Shown one piece after another: positions 1 through 5,069 of a stretch of DNA of 5,643 bases (position 1 is the stretch's first letter; the number at the start of each line of letters is the position of its first letter). Position numbers and translations under genes: made by a program. The stretch is taken from positions 1-5,643 of the forward strand of contig CAKPQY010000060.1 in NCBI GenBank assembly GCA_934179885.1, given 5' to 3'. The notes beneath the pieces are model-generated. The model ran no database searches, was not told the origin of the DNA, and worked only from the letters and a program-made list of their open reading frames with translations. Source of the stretch: an uncultured Clostridia bacterium (GTDB lineage: Bacteria > Bacillota > Clostridia > TANB77 > CAG-508).

Positions 1-524
1 GTTCAATGAGGGGGTCAGGTGGACTTATAGTAATGGATGATACAAAATGTATGGTAAGCTTAGCTAAATTTTATCTAGACTTTACTGTGTCAGAAAGCTG
101 TGGAAAATGTACACCATGCAGAATTGGAACAAAAAGAATGCATGAATTATTAGAAAAAATATGCAATGGCGATGGAGAAGAACTTGATTTATACAGATTA
201 GAAAAACTTGCATTAAATGTAAGAGATTCTAGTATATGTGGATTAGGACAGAGTGCACCAAATCCAGTTTTAAGTACATTAAAATATTTTAAAGAAGAAT
301 ATAAAGAACATGTTACATATAAACAATGTAGAAGTAAAGAATGCAAAAATCTAGCTCAAATAGAAGTAGATTCAAGCAAATGCAAGGGATGCGGAATATG
401 CCAAAGAAATTGTCCTGTTGGTGCAATTGAAGGAGAAGGAAGAGACGTCAGAAAAATTAATCAAGATAAATGTATTAAATGTGGCACATGTTTGACAAAA
501 TGCCCATTTAAGGCGATTAAGTAG
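1..524 (+). CDS. hydB: Electron-bifurcating [FeFe]-hydrogenase, NADH/FMN-binding beta subunit HydB (NuoF-like), C-terminal part; 5' end outside the window
   Basis: The reading frame is open at the left edge (first full codon at position 3), and the first residues, SMRGSGGLIVMDD, match the middle of NuoF/HydB proteins. The ATG at position 6 is therefore internal, not the start. Counting from that Met, SCGKCTPCRIG supplies C32, C35 and C38, and SSICGLG supplies C78: the four ligands of the NuoF-type [4Fe-4S] cluster. A C-terminal two-cluster ferredoxin domain follows: C126, C129, C132, C136 and C156, C159, C162, C166. That ferredoxin extension is typical of HydB and NfnB-like bifurcating subunits and absent from plain NuoF. 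In this family the subunit oxidises NADH at FMN and passes electrons to HydA in the cytoplasm. The flavin- and NADH-binding part lies upstream and is not visible. C108 and C113, just before the ferredoxin domain, may be conserved family cysteines. hydA follows after 139 bp on the same strand with no terminator between, so co-transcription is likely. Confidence 0.93.
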   Translation, partial: SMRGSGGLIVMDDTKCMVSLAKFYLDFTVSESCGKCTPCRIGTKRMHELLEKICNGDGEELDLYRLEKLALNVRDSSICGLGQSAPNPVLSTLKYFKEEYKEHVTYKQCRSKECKNLAQIEVDSSKCKGCGICQRNCPVGAIEGEGRDVRKINQDKCIKCGTCLTKCPFKAIK

Positions 525-529
525 AGGTT

Positions 530-643
530 GGAAGTTGGAGAAACTAGGGGTTAGAAGTTGGAGATTAGAGATTATATATATTCTAGTTCACCACTCTCTA
601 ATTCACTAATTTCTATTTCTCTAACCTCTAACTTCTAACTTCC
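530..643. repeat. Long imperfect inverted repeat made of 7-bp units in the hydB-hydA spacer
   Basis: The left arm starts GGAAGTT (530-536), which is exactly complementary to AACTTCC (637-643). Further inward, GGTTAGA (549-555) pairs with TCTAACC (620-626), and ATTAGAGA (564-571) pairs with TCTCTAAT (595-602), leaving a loop at about 572-594. The arms are built from degenerate heptamers: GAGGTTG GAAGTTG on the left, and TCTCTAA CCTCTAA CTTCTAA on the right (619-639). GAAGTTGGAGA also occurs twice as a direct repeat (531-541 and 554-564). It ends 8 bp before the hydA ribosome binding site. No T-run follows, so it is not a standard terminator. In the hydBA mRNA it would fold into a long, bulged stem that could protect or split the transcript. 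It may instead be a non-coding dispersed repeat. Function is inferred only. Confidence 0.7.
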
Positions 644-663
644 ATAAAAATAGGAGGGAAAAA

Positions 664-2415
664 ATGAAAGAAGAATTAGTAAATATAACAATAGATAATC
701 AAAATATATCTGTACCTAAAGGAATAACAATACTAGAAGCTGCAAAAAAAGCTGGAATAGATATCCCAACACTATGCTTTTTAAAAGATATAAATGAAAT
801 TGGTGACTGTAGAATGTGTGTGGTTAAAGTAGAAGGCAGAAGAGGTTTTGCAACTTCTTGTATTCAAAAAGTTGAAGAAGGCATGGTTATAAAAACACAT
901 ACTCCAGAAATAATAGAAGCAAGACATGTAATGTTAGATTTAATAATATCTAATCATGATAAAGACTGCTTAACATGCACAAGAATGGGAAATTGTGAGT
1001 TACAAGCTTTAGCTTCTAAGTTTGGTATTCAAACTATAGAATATAAAGGAGAAAGAAAAAAACATGAAATAGACAATTTATCTCCTTCAATAGTGAAAGA
1101 CCCAAACAAATGTATTTTATGTAGAAGATGTGTGGCTGTATGTAAAAATATTCAAAAAGTAGGCGCAATTGATTGTGGAAATAGAGGATTTGATTCAAGT
1201 ATATCTACTTCATATAATAAAAGCCTAAAAGATACAAATTGTGTATATTGTGGCCAATGTATTGAAGCTTGCCCAACAAGTGCACTACGTGAAAAAGAAA
1301 ATATTGATGAAGTGTGGGCAAAATTGAAAGACCCAGATACATATGTTGTTGTTCAAACAGCACCAGCAGTAAGAGTTGCCTTAGGGGAAGAGTTTAAAAT
1401 GCCTATTGGTACAAATGTAACTGGAAAAATGGTAACAGCATTAAAAAGATTAGGATTTGATAAAGTATTTGATACTAACACAGGTGCAGATTTTACTATA
1501 ATGGAAGAAGCACACGAGTTTATAGAAAGATTTAAGGAAAATGATAATATTCCTATGATAACATCATGTTGTCCTGCTTGGGTAAGATATATAGAAATTA
1601 ATTATCCTGAATTGTTACCACATCTATCAAGCTGTAAATCACCACATGAGATGTTAGGAGCTTTAATTAAAACTTATTATGCAAAAAAAGAAAAAATAGA
1701 TCCAGAAAAAATATTTGTTGTTTCAGTAATGCCTTGTATTGCTAAAAAATATGAAAGACAAAGAAAAGAATTATCAAATAATGGACTTTCTGATGTTGAC
1801 TGTGTAATTACAACAAGAGAACTTTCTAGAATGATTAAATATGCAAATATAAGATTTGAAGACTTAGAAGATAGCGAATTTGATAACCCATTAGGAACAT
1901 CAACAGGAGCAGCTGCAATATTTGGAACAACAGGTGGAGTTATGGAAGCGGCTTTAAGAACCGCACAAGATGTTTTAACAGGAAAAGATTTAGATAAAAT
2001 AGACTTTGAACAAGTAAGGGGAGAAAAAGAAATAAAAAAAGCAACAGTAAATATCAATGGAAAAGATATTAAAGTTGTTGCTGTAAGTGGCTTGGGAAAT
2101 GCTCAAAAAATAATGGAAGAGATTAAATCAGGAGAAGCGGATTATCAATTTGTAGAAATAATGGCATGCCCAGGTGGATGCATAATGGGTGGAGGTCAAC
2201 CTATTAAAAATTCAAGAACTCGTGCAGAATATGATGTTAGAAAATTAAGAGCAGATTCAATATATTCAATAGATGAAAAATCTCAAATTAGAAAATCACA
2301 TAAAAATCCAGCATTAAAGCAAGTTTATGAAGAATATTTGGAAGCACCTGGTAGTTACAGAGCTGAAAAACTTTTACATACAACATATGAAAATAAATTA
2401 GAACGGACTTCCTAA
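664..2415 (+). CDS. hydA: [FeFe]-hydrogenase catalytic subunit HydA
   Basis: This enzyme reduces protons to H2 (or the reverse) at the H-cluster in the cytoplasm. The 583-residue length is close to clostridial monomer-type (CpI-like) hydrogenases. Domains in order: N-terminal [2Fe-2S] ferredoxin fold with C38, C49, C52, C66; a His-Cys3 [4Fe-4S] site with H98, C102, C105, C111; two [4Fe-4S] sites (C150, C153, C156, C160 and C193, C196, C199, C203); then the H-cluster domain. All three signatures are present: TSCCPAW (300-306), MPCIAKKYE (356-364) and MACPGGCIMGGGQP (500-513), giving H-cluster ligands C303, C358, C502, C506. The proton path known from CpI appears intact: C302, E282, S322, E285, R289. 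The last ~50 residues are the small-subunit-like tail. The start is supported by AGGAGGG at 652-658, five bases from ATG; two stop codons end the gene. Its position after hydB suggests a bifurcating (group A3-like) complex rather than a lone ferredoxin-linked enzyme. HydC is not in the window. Confidence 0.97.
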   Translation: MKEELVNITIDNQNISVPKGITILEAAKKAGIDIPTLCFLKDINEIGDCRMCVVKVEGRRGFATSCIQKVEEGMVIKTHTPEIIEARHVMLDLIISNHDKDCLTCTRMGNCELQALASKFGIQTIEYKGERKKHEIDNLSPSIVKDPNKCILCRRCVAVCKNIQKVGAIDCGNRGFDSSISTSYNKSLKDTNCVYCGQCIEACPTSALREKENIDEVWAKLKDPDTYVVVQTAPAVRVALGEEFKMPIGTNVTGKMVTALKRLGFDKVFDTNTGADFTIMEEAHEFIERFKENDNIPMITSCCPAWVRYIEINYPELLPHLSSCKSPHEMLGALIKTYYAKKEKIDPEKIFVVSVMPCIAKKYERQRKELSNNGLSDVDCVITTRELSRMIKYANIRFEDLEDSEFDNPLGTSTGAAAIFGTTGGVMEAALRTAQDVLTGKDLDKIDFEQVRGEKEIKKATVNINGKDIKVVAVSGLGNAQKIMEEIKSGEADYQFVEIMACPGGCIMGGGQPIKNSRTRAEYDVRKLRADSIYSIDEKSQIRKSHKNPALKQVYEEYLEAPGSYRAEKLLHTTYENKLERTS

Positions 2416-2424
2416 TAAATAATT

Positions 2425-2457
2425 AAAAGGACAGAAAAAATAAAATCTGTCCTTTTT
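2425..2457. terminator. Bidirectional intrinsic terminator between hydA and the convergent Asn-rich gene
   Basis: AAAAGGACAGA (2425-2435) pairs perfectly with TCTGTCCTTTT (2446-2456) around a 10-nt A-rich loop. On the plus strand the stem ends in TTTTT; on the minus strand it is followed by TTTTAATTATTTATT. It sits 9 bp after the hydA stop and 3 bp beyond the stop of the minus-strand gene, so it can end both transcripts. Confidence 0.88.
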
Positions 2458-2460
2458 AAA

Positions 2461-2574
2461 TTATTTACAGTTATTATTGTTTTGTCTTTCATTATTTTGA
2501 TTTTGGTTGTTATTGTTATTATTTTTGTTATTATTTTTGTTATTATTTTTTTGATTATTATTCTTATTTGACAT
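2461..2574 (-). CDS. Small asparagine-rich protein, 37 residues, function unknown
   Basis: Read on the minus strand, ATG at 2574-2572 is preceded, seven bases upstream, by a strong ribosome binding site GGAGGTG (2588-2582), and the frame ends at TAA (2463-2461) just before a terminator. The product has 23 Asn, 5 Lys, 4 Gln, a single Cys near the end and almost no hydrophobic residues. Its core is a short repeat of the type KNNN (QKNNNKNNNKNNN), followed by NQNQNNERQNNNNCK. No signal peptide or membrane segment is possible. The strong ribosome binding site at the right spacing, the clean start and stop and the adjacent terminator argue for a real gene, despite its size and low complexity. Asn/Gln-rich short proteins occur among spore-associated proteins of Bacillota (for example the gamma-type small acid-soluble proteins), but I see no diagnostic motif here, so the role stays open. 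A longer minus-strand frame over the same bases (2412-2618) is out of phase with this ribosome binding site. Confidence 0.7.
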   Translation of the reverse strand: MSNKNNNQKNNNKNNNKNNNNNNQNQNNERQNNNNCK

Positions 2575-2606
2575 TGAAATGCACCTCCATTCAAAGTTCT
2601 AAAAAT

Positions 2607-2634
2607 ATTGTAGCCCAAAAAAATAAAAATATTC
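2607..2634 (-). promoter_or_regulatory. Possible promoter of the Asn-rich small gene
   Basis: On the minus strand GCTACAAT (2614-2607) contains the -10-like hexamer TACAAT. Thirteen bases upstream is GAATATT (2634-2628). The pair partly resembles mother-cell SigE-type promoters (-35 with ATA, -10 CATACAAT; 6 of 8 bases in the -10), while a good SigA -35 is lacking. Initiation about 7 bases downstream would give a ~25-nt leader containing only the ribosome binding site. In such AT-rich DNA the match could be chance. Confidence 0.3.
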
Positions 2635-2643
2635 TGCTAAAAT

Positions 2644-2672
2644 TTGTTTTTTTATAAAAAAAGAGATATAAT
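2644..2672 (+). promoter_or_regulatory. SigA-type promoter for murD
   Basis: TTGTTT (2644-2649) and a perfect TATAAT (2667-2672) are separated by exactly 17 bases. The expected start, near 2679, would give a leader of about 150 nt before the murD ATG, containing the REP-like hairpins. It is the best vegetative promoter in the window. Confidence 0.6.
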
Positions 2673-2719
2673 AAGTAACGAAAAAAATTTTTATTAATAA
2701 AATAGAATAAGATGTGGTA

Positions 2720-2817
2720 CAGAATGAACATTATTGTCCATTCTGGGATGTTTCTCAAATGGACATCTGGTACAAAAAAATAAAAATGTCCCAAAAAGAA
2801 CCGTCCCTTTTGGGACA
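2720..2817. repeat. Pair of diverged REP-like palindromes in opposite orientation (BIME-like) upstream of murD
   Basis: Unit B (2787-2817, plus): TGTCCCAAAA (2787-2796) pairs with TTTTGGGACA (2808-2817) around the loop AGAACCGTCCC. Unit A (2735-2765, read on minus): TGTCCATT pairs with AATGGACA, with AGAAACATCCC in the centre. Both are 31 nt and agree at 19 of 31 positions, mostly in the TGTCC/GGACA arms and the AGAAnCnTCCC centre. A further hairpin overlaps unit A: CAGAATGAACA (2720-2730) with TGTCCATTCTG (2735-2745), one mismatch, 4-nt loop. TGGTACA occurs at both 2715-2721 and 2768-2774, flanking unit A. Unit B can refold, because GTCCC at 2788-2792 and at 2803-2807 can each pair with GGGAC (2812-2816). 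I recall AAGAACCGTCCC-type palindromes as widespread repeats in Bacillota. The right arm of unit B touches the murD ribosome binding site. Confidence 0.72.
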
Positions 2818-2831
2818 AGGAGGAAACAAAT

Positions 2832-4232
2832 ATGAATTTTGAAAATGAAAAATTAAAAGAATTTAACGAATACATAAGATTTAGAAAAGTAGCAGTAATT
2901 GGACTAGGAGTAAGTAACCTACCAGTATTAGATTATTTATATGAAAAAAAGGCACAAGTAACAGTATTTGATGAAAGAACAATTGATGAAATTCCACAAA
3001 ATATAATAGACAAAATAAATACATATGAATTTAAATATTCATTTGGAAAAAACTGCCTTGAACAATTAAAAGGATTTAATGTTATATTTAGGTCTCCAAG
3101 CTGTTTGCCAACTAAACCAGAATTACAAGAAGAAGCAAATAGAGGAGCAATAGTAACAACAGAAGTTGAAATGTTAATGGAGATGTGTCCATGCAAAATT
3201 ATTGGAGTTACTGGAAGTGATGGAAAAACAACTACTACAAGTATGATTAATGCTATTTTACAAAAGGCTGGTTATAATACTTTTTTAGGTGGAAATATTG
3301 GAACTCCTTTATTTACAAGATTACCTGAAATAAAACCAGAAGATATTGTAGTATTGGAATTAAGCAGTTTTCAATTAATGAATATGCACGTAAGCCCAGA
3401 TATAGCTGTTATTACTAATATAACACCAAATCATTTAAATATTCATAAAGATTATGAAGAATATATAGATGCTAAAAAGAACATTTTTAAATATCAAAAT
3501 GAAAATGGAATATTAATTTTAAATTATGATAATGATATAACAAGAGAATGTAGCAAAGAAACAAAAGGAAAAGTTATTTTCTTTAGTAGCAAAGAAAAAT
3601 TAGATAATGGATTTATTGTTGATGAAGATGTTGTAAAAGAATGTGAAGATAGAGTTAGAAAACATATTTTAAATACTGATGAAGTTATTTTAAGAGGAAA
3701 CCATAATTTTCAAAATATTGCAACAGCATTAGCAGCTACAAAAACTTTAGTTGATACAGATATTGCAGTTCATGCTATAAAAGAATTTAAACCTGTTGAG
3801 CATAGAATAGAATTTATAAGAGAAATTAATGGAGTAAAATGGTATAATGATTCAGCAAGTTCTTCTCCTACAAGAACCTTATCAGGAATAAATGCTTTTA
3901 AAGAAAATATAGTTTTAATTGCTGGTGGATATGACAAAAATCTAGATTATGAACCACTTGCAAAACCAGTAGTAGATAAAGTTTCAACACTTATATTAAT
4001 TGGCCAAACAGCTGAAAAAATATTTGATGCAGTAAAAAATGAAGCAGATAAACAAAATAAAAAAATTGATATTTATATGTGCGATTCTTTAGAACAAACA
4101 ATAGATATAGCAAAAAAAACATCTAAAAAAGGTGATGTTGTATTATTTTCTCCTGCAAGTGCAAGCTTTGATATGTTTAAAAATTTTGCAGATAGAGGAG
4201 AAAAATTCAAAAATTTAGTAAATAATATTTAA
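2832..4232 (+). CDS. murD: UDP-N-acetylmuramoyl-L-alanine--D-glutamate ligase MurD
   Basis: MurD adds D-glutamate to UDP-MurNAc-L-alanine with ATP in the cytoplasmic stage of peptidoglycan synthesis. At 466 residues the length fits the family. An N-terminal nucleotide-type fold is visible (VAVIGLGVSNLPV, 20-32). The ATP P-loop is GVTGSDGKTTT (125-135), followed by LELSSFQL (175-182), NITPNHLNIH (196-205) and K215 in YIDAKKNIF, which aligns with the carbamylated lysine of the family. The C-terminal parts are RGNHNFQNIATALA (288-301), VEHRIEF (322-328), YNDSASSSPTRT (338-349), LIAGGYDKN (362-370) and LFSPASASFDMFKNF (438-452). In the NDS loop, E. coli MurD has NDSKATN; here A342 replaces that lysine, which I take to be a clostridial-type variant. 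AAGGAGG (2817-2823), eight bases before the ATG, supports the start. Its neighbours are not other mur or division genes, and it has its own promoter, so it seems to lie outside a cell-wall cluster. Confidence 0.96.
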   Translation: MNFENEKLKEFNEYIRFRKVAVIGLGVSNLPVLDYLYEKKAQVTVFDERTIDEIPQNIIDKINTYEFKYSFGKNCLEQLKGFNVIFRSPSCLPTKPELQEEANRGAIVTTEVEMLMEMCPCKIIGVTGSDGKTTTTSMINAILQKAGYNTFLGGNIGTPLFTRLPEIKPEDIVVLELSSFQLMNMHVSPDIAVITNITPNHLNIHKDYEEYIDAKKNIFKYQNENGILILNYDNDITRECSKETKGKVIFFSSKEKLDNGFIVDEDVVKECEDRVRKHILNTDEVILRGNHNFQNIATALAATKTLVDTDIAVHAIKEFKPVEHRIEFIREINGVKWYNDSASSSPTRTLSGINAFKENIVLIAGGYDKNLDYEPLAKPVVDKVSTLILIGQTAEKIFDAVKNEADKQNKKIDIYMCDSLEQTIDIAKKTSKKGDVVLFSPASASFDMFKNFADRGEKFKNLVNNI

Positions 4233-4259
4233 CCAAATAAAAACCTTCCTCATATGATA
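4232..4259 (+). promoter_or_regulatory. Possible SigK/SigE-type sporulation promoter of the 217-residue protein gene
   Basis: CATATGATA (4251-4259) fits the mother-cell -10 consensus CATAnnnTA at all six fixed positions. ACC (4232-4234), 16 bases upstream, fits the SigK -35 (AC core). A start about 7 bases downstream (~4266) would give a ~22-nt leader with the ribosome binding site free, because the left arm of the 4241-4284 hairpin would not be transcribed. A SigA reading (TATGAT at 4253-4258) lacks a good -35. Consensus matching alone in AT-rich DNA is weak evidence. Confidence 0.35.
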
Positions 4260-4284
4260 TATAAGTAAAAAATGAGGGAGGTTT
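4241..4284 (+). promoter_or_regulatory. Hairpin enclosing the Shine-Dalgarno sequence of the 217-residue protein gene
   Basis: AAACCTTCCTCAT (4241-4253) pairs with ATGAGGGAGGTTT (4272-4284) over 13 positions: 12 Watson-Crick pairs and one G-U wobble, with an 18-nt A/T loop. The ribosome binding site GGGAGG (4276-4281) is wholly inside the right arm and the ATG is three bases beyond it. Any transcript reading in from murD would carry both arms and should translate this gene poorly. There is no U-run on the plus strand, so termination would be weak. On the minus strand the stem is followed by TTTTTATTT, but no minus-strand gene is seen there. Confidence 0.68.
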
Positions 4285-4287
4285 ATT

Positions 4288-4941
4288 ATGTATAACGAAA
4301 CATATGATGATTACATAAGAAGTATTTTAGGATATCCACCTATGCGTTCATATGAAGATAATATTCAAGATTATAGAAATCAAAATATGAATTATAATAT
4401 GACTTCAAATATGAATACTAATTATATGAGTGCAACTTCAGATATGGATTTAGAAAGTTGTTATCCTGAAATATATAAAATAGTTTATCCAATGGTATGC
4501 AAAAAGTGCGATAGTGTTCAAATGCCTGTAACAAATGATGATATTCAAAATATGACTGATGAAATATATTATGCTTTAGAGGCAAGAAATGACGTTAAGA
4601 TAAATATTAATTTAACAAATGAAATAAAAGGAACAAGCACAATAAACACAAATATGACAAGAGCAACAGATAAGAAACCAGAAGTAAGAATAAGTGAAAA
4701 ATCAAGCGAAAATAGAGAAACACGACAAATTAATAGAGGTCTTAGAGATTTAATACAAATATTACTAATTAGAGAATTATTAAGAAGATTTAGAAGAAAA
4801 CCAGGAATGCCAGGAAGACCTCCAATGCCACGTCCACCTATGCCTGGACCACGACCACCAATGAGACCTGGATTTGGAACCGGAGGTACTATGTTTAATA
4901 GAGATTTTGAAATGTCAAATTATGATATTTTTGAAAATTAA
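4288..4941 (+). CDS. Unrecognised 217-residue protein with Asn/Met-rich N-terminal part and Pro/Met/Arg-rich C-terminal part
   Basis: I do not recognise a named family. The start ATG has GGGAGG six bases upstream. Regions in order: 1-20, a tyrosine-rich opening (YDDYIRSILGYPP); 21-52, low-complexity Asn/Met/Tyr; 53-100, a compact, probably helical segment (DLESCYPEIYKIVYPMVCKKC, then a T-N-D-D-I-Q-N-M-T-D-E-I-Y stretch) with C58, C71 and C74; 101-149, polar linker; 150-171, a basic amphipathic helix (GLRDLIQILLIRELLRRFRR); 172-195, repeats of P-M-P-G-R-P-P type; then an acidic, aromatic tail. There is no signal peptide or clear transmembrane span, although the 150-171 helix could associate with a membrane or self-assemble. 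The composition (Pro/Met/Arg repeat, CxxC pair, Tyr-rich ends) recalls spore coat or similar structural proteins. With the sporulation-like promoter this makes a coat or crust role a reasonable guess, not a call. It is a single-gene unit closed by a strong terminator, though readthrough from murD is possible. Confidence 0.85.
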   Translation: MYNETYDDYIRSILGYPPMRSYEDNIQDYRNQNMNYNMTSNMNTNYMSATSDMDLESCYPEIYKIVYPMVCKKCDSVQMPVTNDDIQNMTDEIYYALEARNDVKININLTNEIKGTSTINTNMTRATDKKPEVRISEKSSENRETRQINRGLRDLIQILLIRELLRRFRRKPGMPGRPPMPRPPMPGPRPPMRPGFGTGGTMFNRDFEMSNYDIFEN

Positions 4942-4946
4942 AAAAG

Positions 4947-4984
4947 AAAAATCAGCAAGTAAAATAACTACTTGCTGATTTTTT
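4947..4984 (+). terminator. Strong intrinsic terminator after the 217-residue protein gene
   Basis: AAAAATCAGCAAGTA (4947-4961) pairs perfectly with TACTTGCTGATTTTT (4969-4983) around a 7-nt loop. The right arm runs into TTTTTT (4979-4984). It begins 5 bases after the stop codon. It is nearly symmetrical (A-run before, T-run after), so it could also work on the other strand. Confidence 0.92.
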
Positions 4985-4999
4985 GTCAATATTTGACAA
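4983..4999. promoter_or_regulatory. Perfect 7-3-7 inverted repeat, possible operator of the CBS-protein gene
   Basis: TTGTCAA (4983-4989), TAT, TTGACAA (4993-4999) form an exact dyad. It begins inside the T-run of the preceding terminator and contains a perfect SigA -35 hexamer TTGACA (4993-4998). A dyad on a -35 is a normal place for a repressor. It resembles, but does not match, the Rex consensus (TTGTGAA-N4-TTCACAA): spacing and inner bases differ. The regulator is unknown. Confidence 0.4.
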
Positions 5000-5018
5000 T
5001 TAATTTTAATAATAAAAT
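4993..5018 (+). promoter_or_regulatory. Tentative promoter of the CBS-protein gene
   Basis: TTGACA (4993-4998) is a perfect -35. The nearest -10-like hexamer, TAAAAT (5013-5018), is only 14 bases away; TATTAT (5022-5027) is 23 bases away. Neither spacing is good. The gene lies directly after a strong terminator and so needs a promoter in this 85-base stretch. An AT-only inverted repeat, AATAATAAA/TTTATTATT (5008-5016 and 5020-5028), overlaps the area. Confidence 0.28.
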
Positions 5019-5069
5019 TTTTATTATTGCAAAAAATAAAAAAGAGAAATTTTGAAAGGTGGTATAAAA

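Noticed and set aside
6..524. A complete gene starting at ATG position 6
   Set aside because: The frame continues to the left edge and the first residues are an internal HydB motif (GSGGLIVMD), so this is a truncated hydB, not a separate ferredoxin-like gene.
1677..2057. Minus-strand frame within hydA, and similar frames within murD (2933-3196), hydB (71-346) and the CBS gene region (4915-5292)
   Set aside because: They lie antisense to well-supported genes, lack ribosome binding sites and have no recognisable motifs.
664..2415. NuoG (complex I subunit) instead of hydrogenase
   Set aside because: The N-terminal Fe-S part is shared, but all three H-cluster motifs and the four H-cluster cysteines are present.
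2521..2560. Short tandem ATT-rich repeats as a CRISPR array
   Set aside because: They are Asn-codon repeats inside the small gene, with no spacers or repeat units of CRISPR length.
2412..2618. 68-codon minus-strand frame overlapping the Asn-rich gene
   Set aside because: It is out of phase with the strong ribosome binding site at 2588-2582, runs through the terminator stem and into the hydA stop, and gives an implausible Ile/Thr/Lys repeat from a shifted Asn-codon repeat.
2787..2817. REP-like hairpin as an intrinsic terminator
   Set aside because: No T-run follows; the stem is directly followed by the murD ribosome binding site.
2679..2831. Riboswitch or T-box in the murD leader
   Set aside because: No conserved aptamer or T-box core is visible; the leader is explained by the repeat palindromes.
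2591..2875. Minus-strand frame of about 94 codons over the murD leader
   Set aside because: It covers the REP hairpins, the murD promoter and the murD start, has no ribosome binding site, and its Phe/Tyr/Leu-rich product is what A/T-rich non-coding DNA gives.
5052..5069. Upstream TTG start for the CBS protein
   Set aside because: It would place the ribosome binding site AAAGGTGG inside the coding region. ATG at 5070 has correct spacing and gives MKVKECM, a normal opening for CBS proteins.
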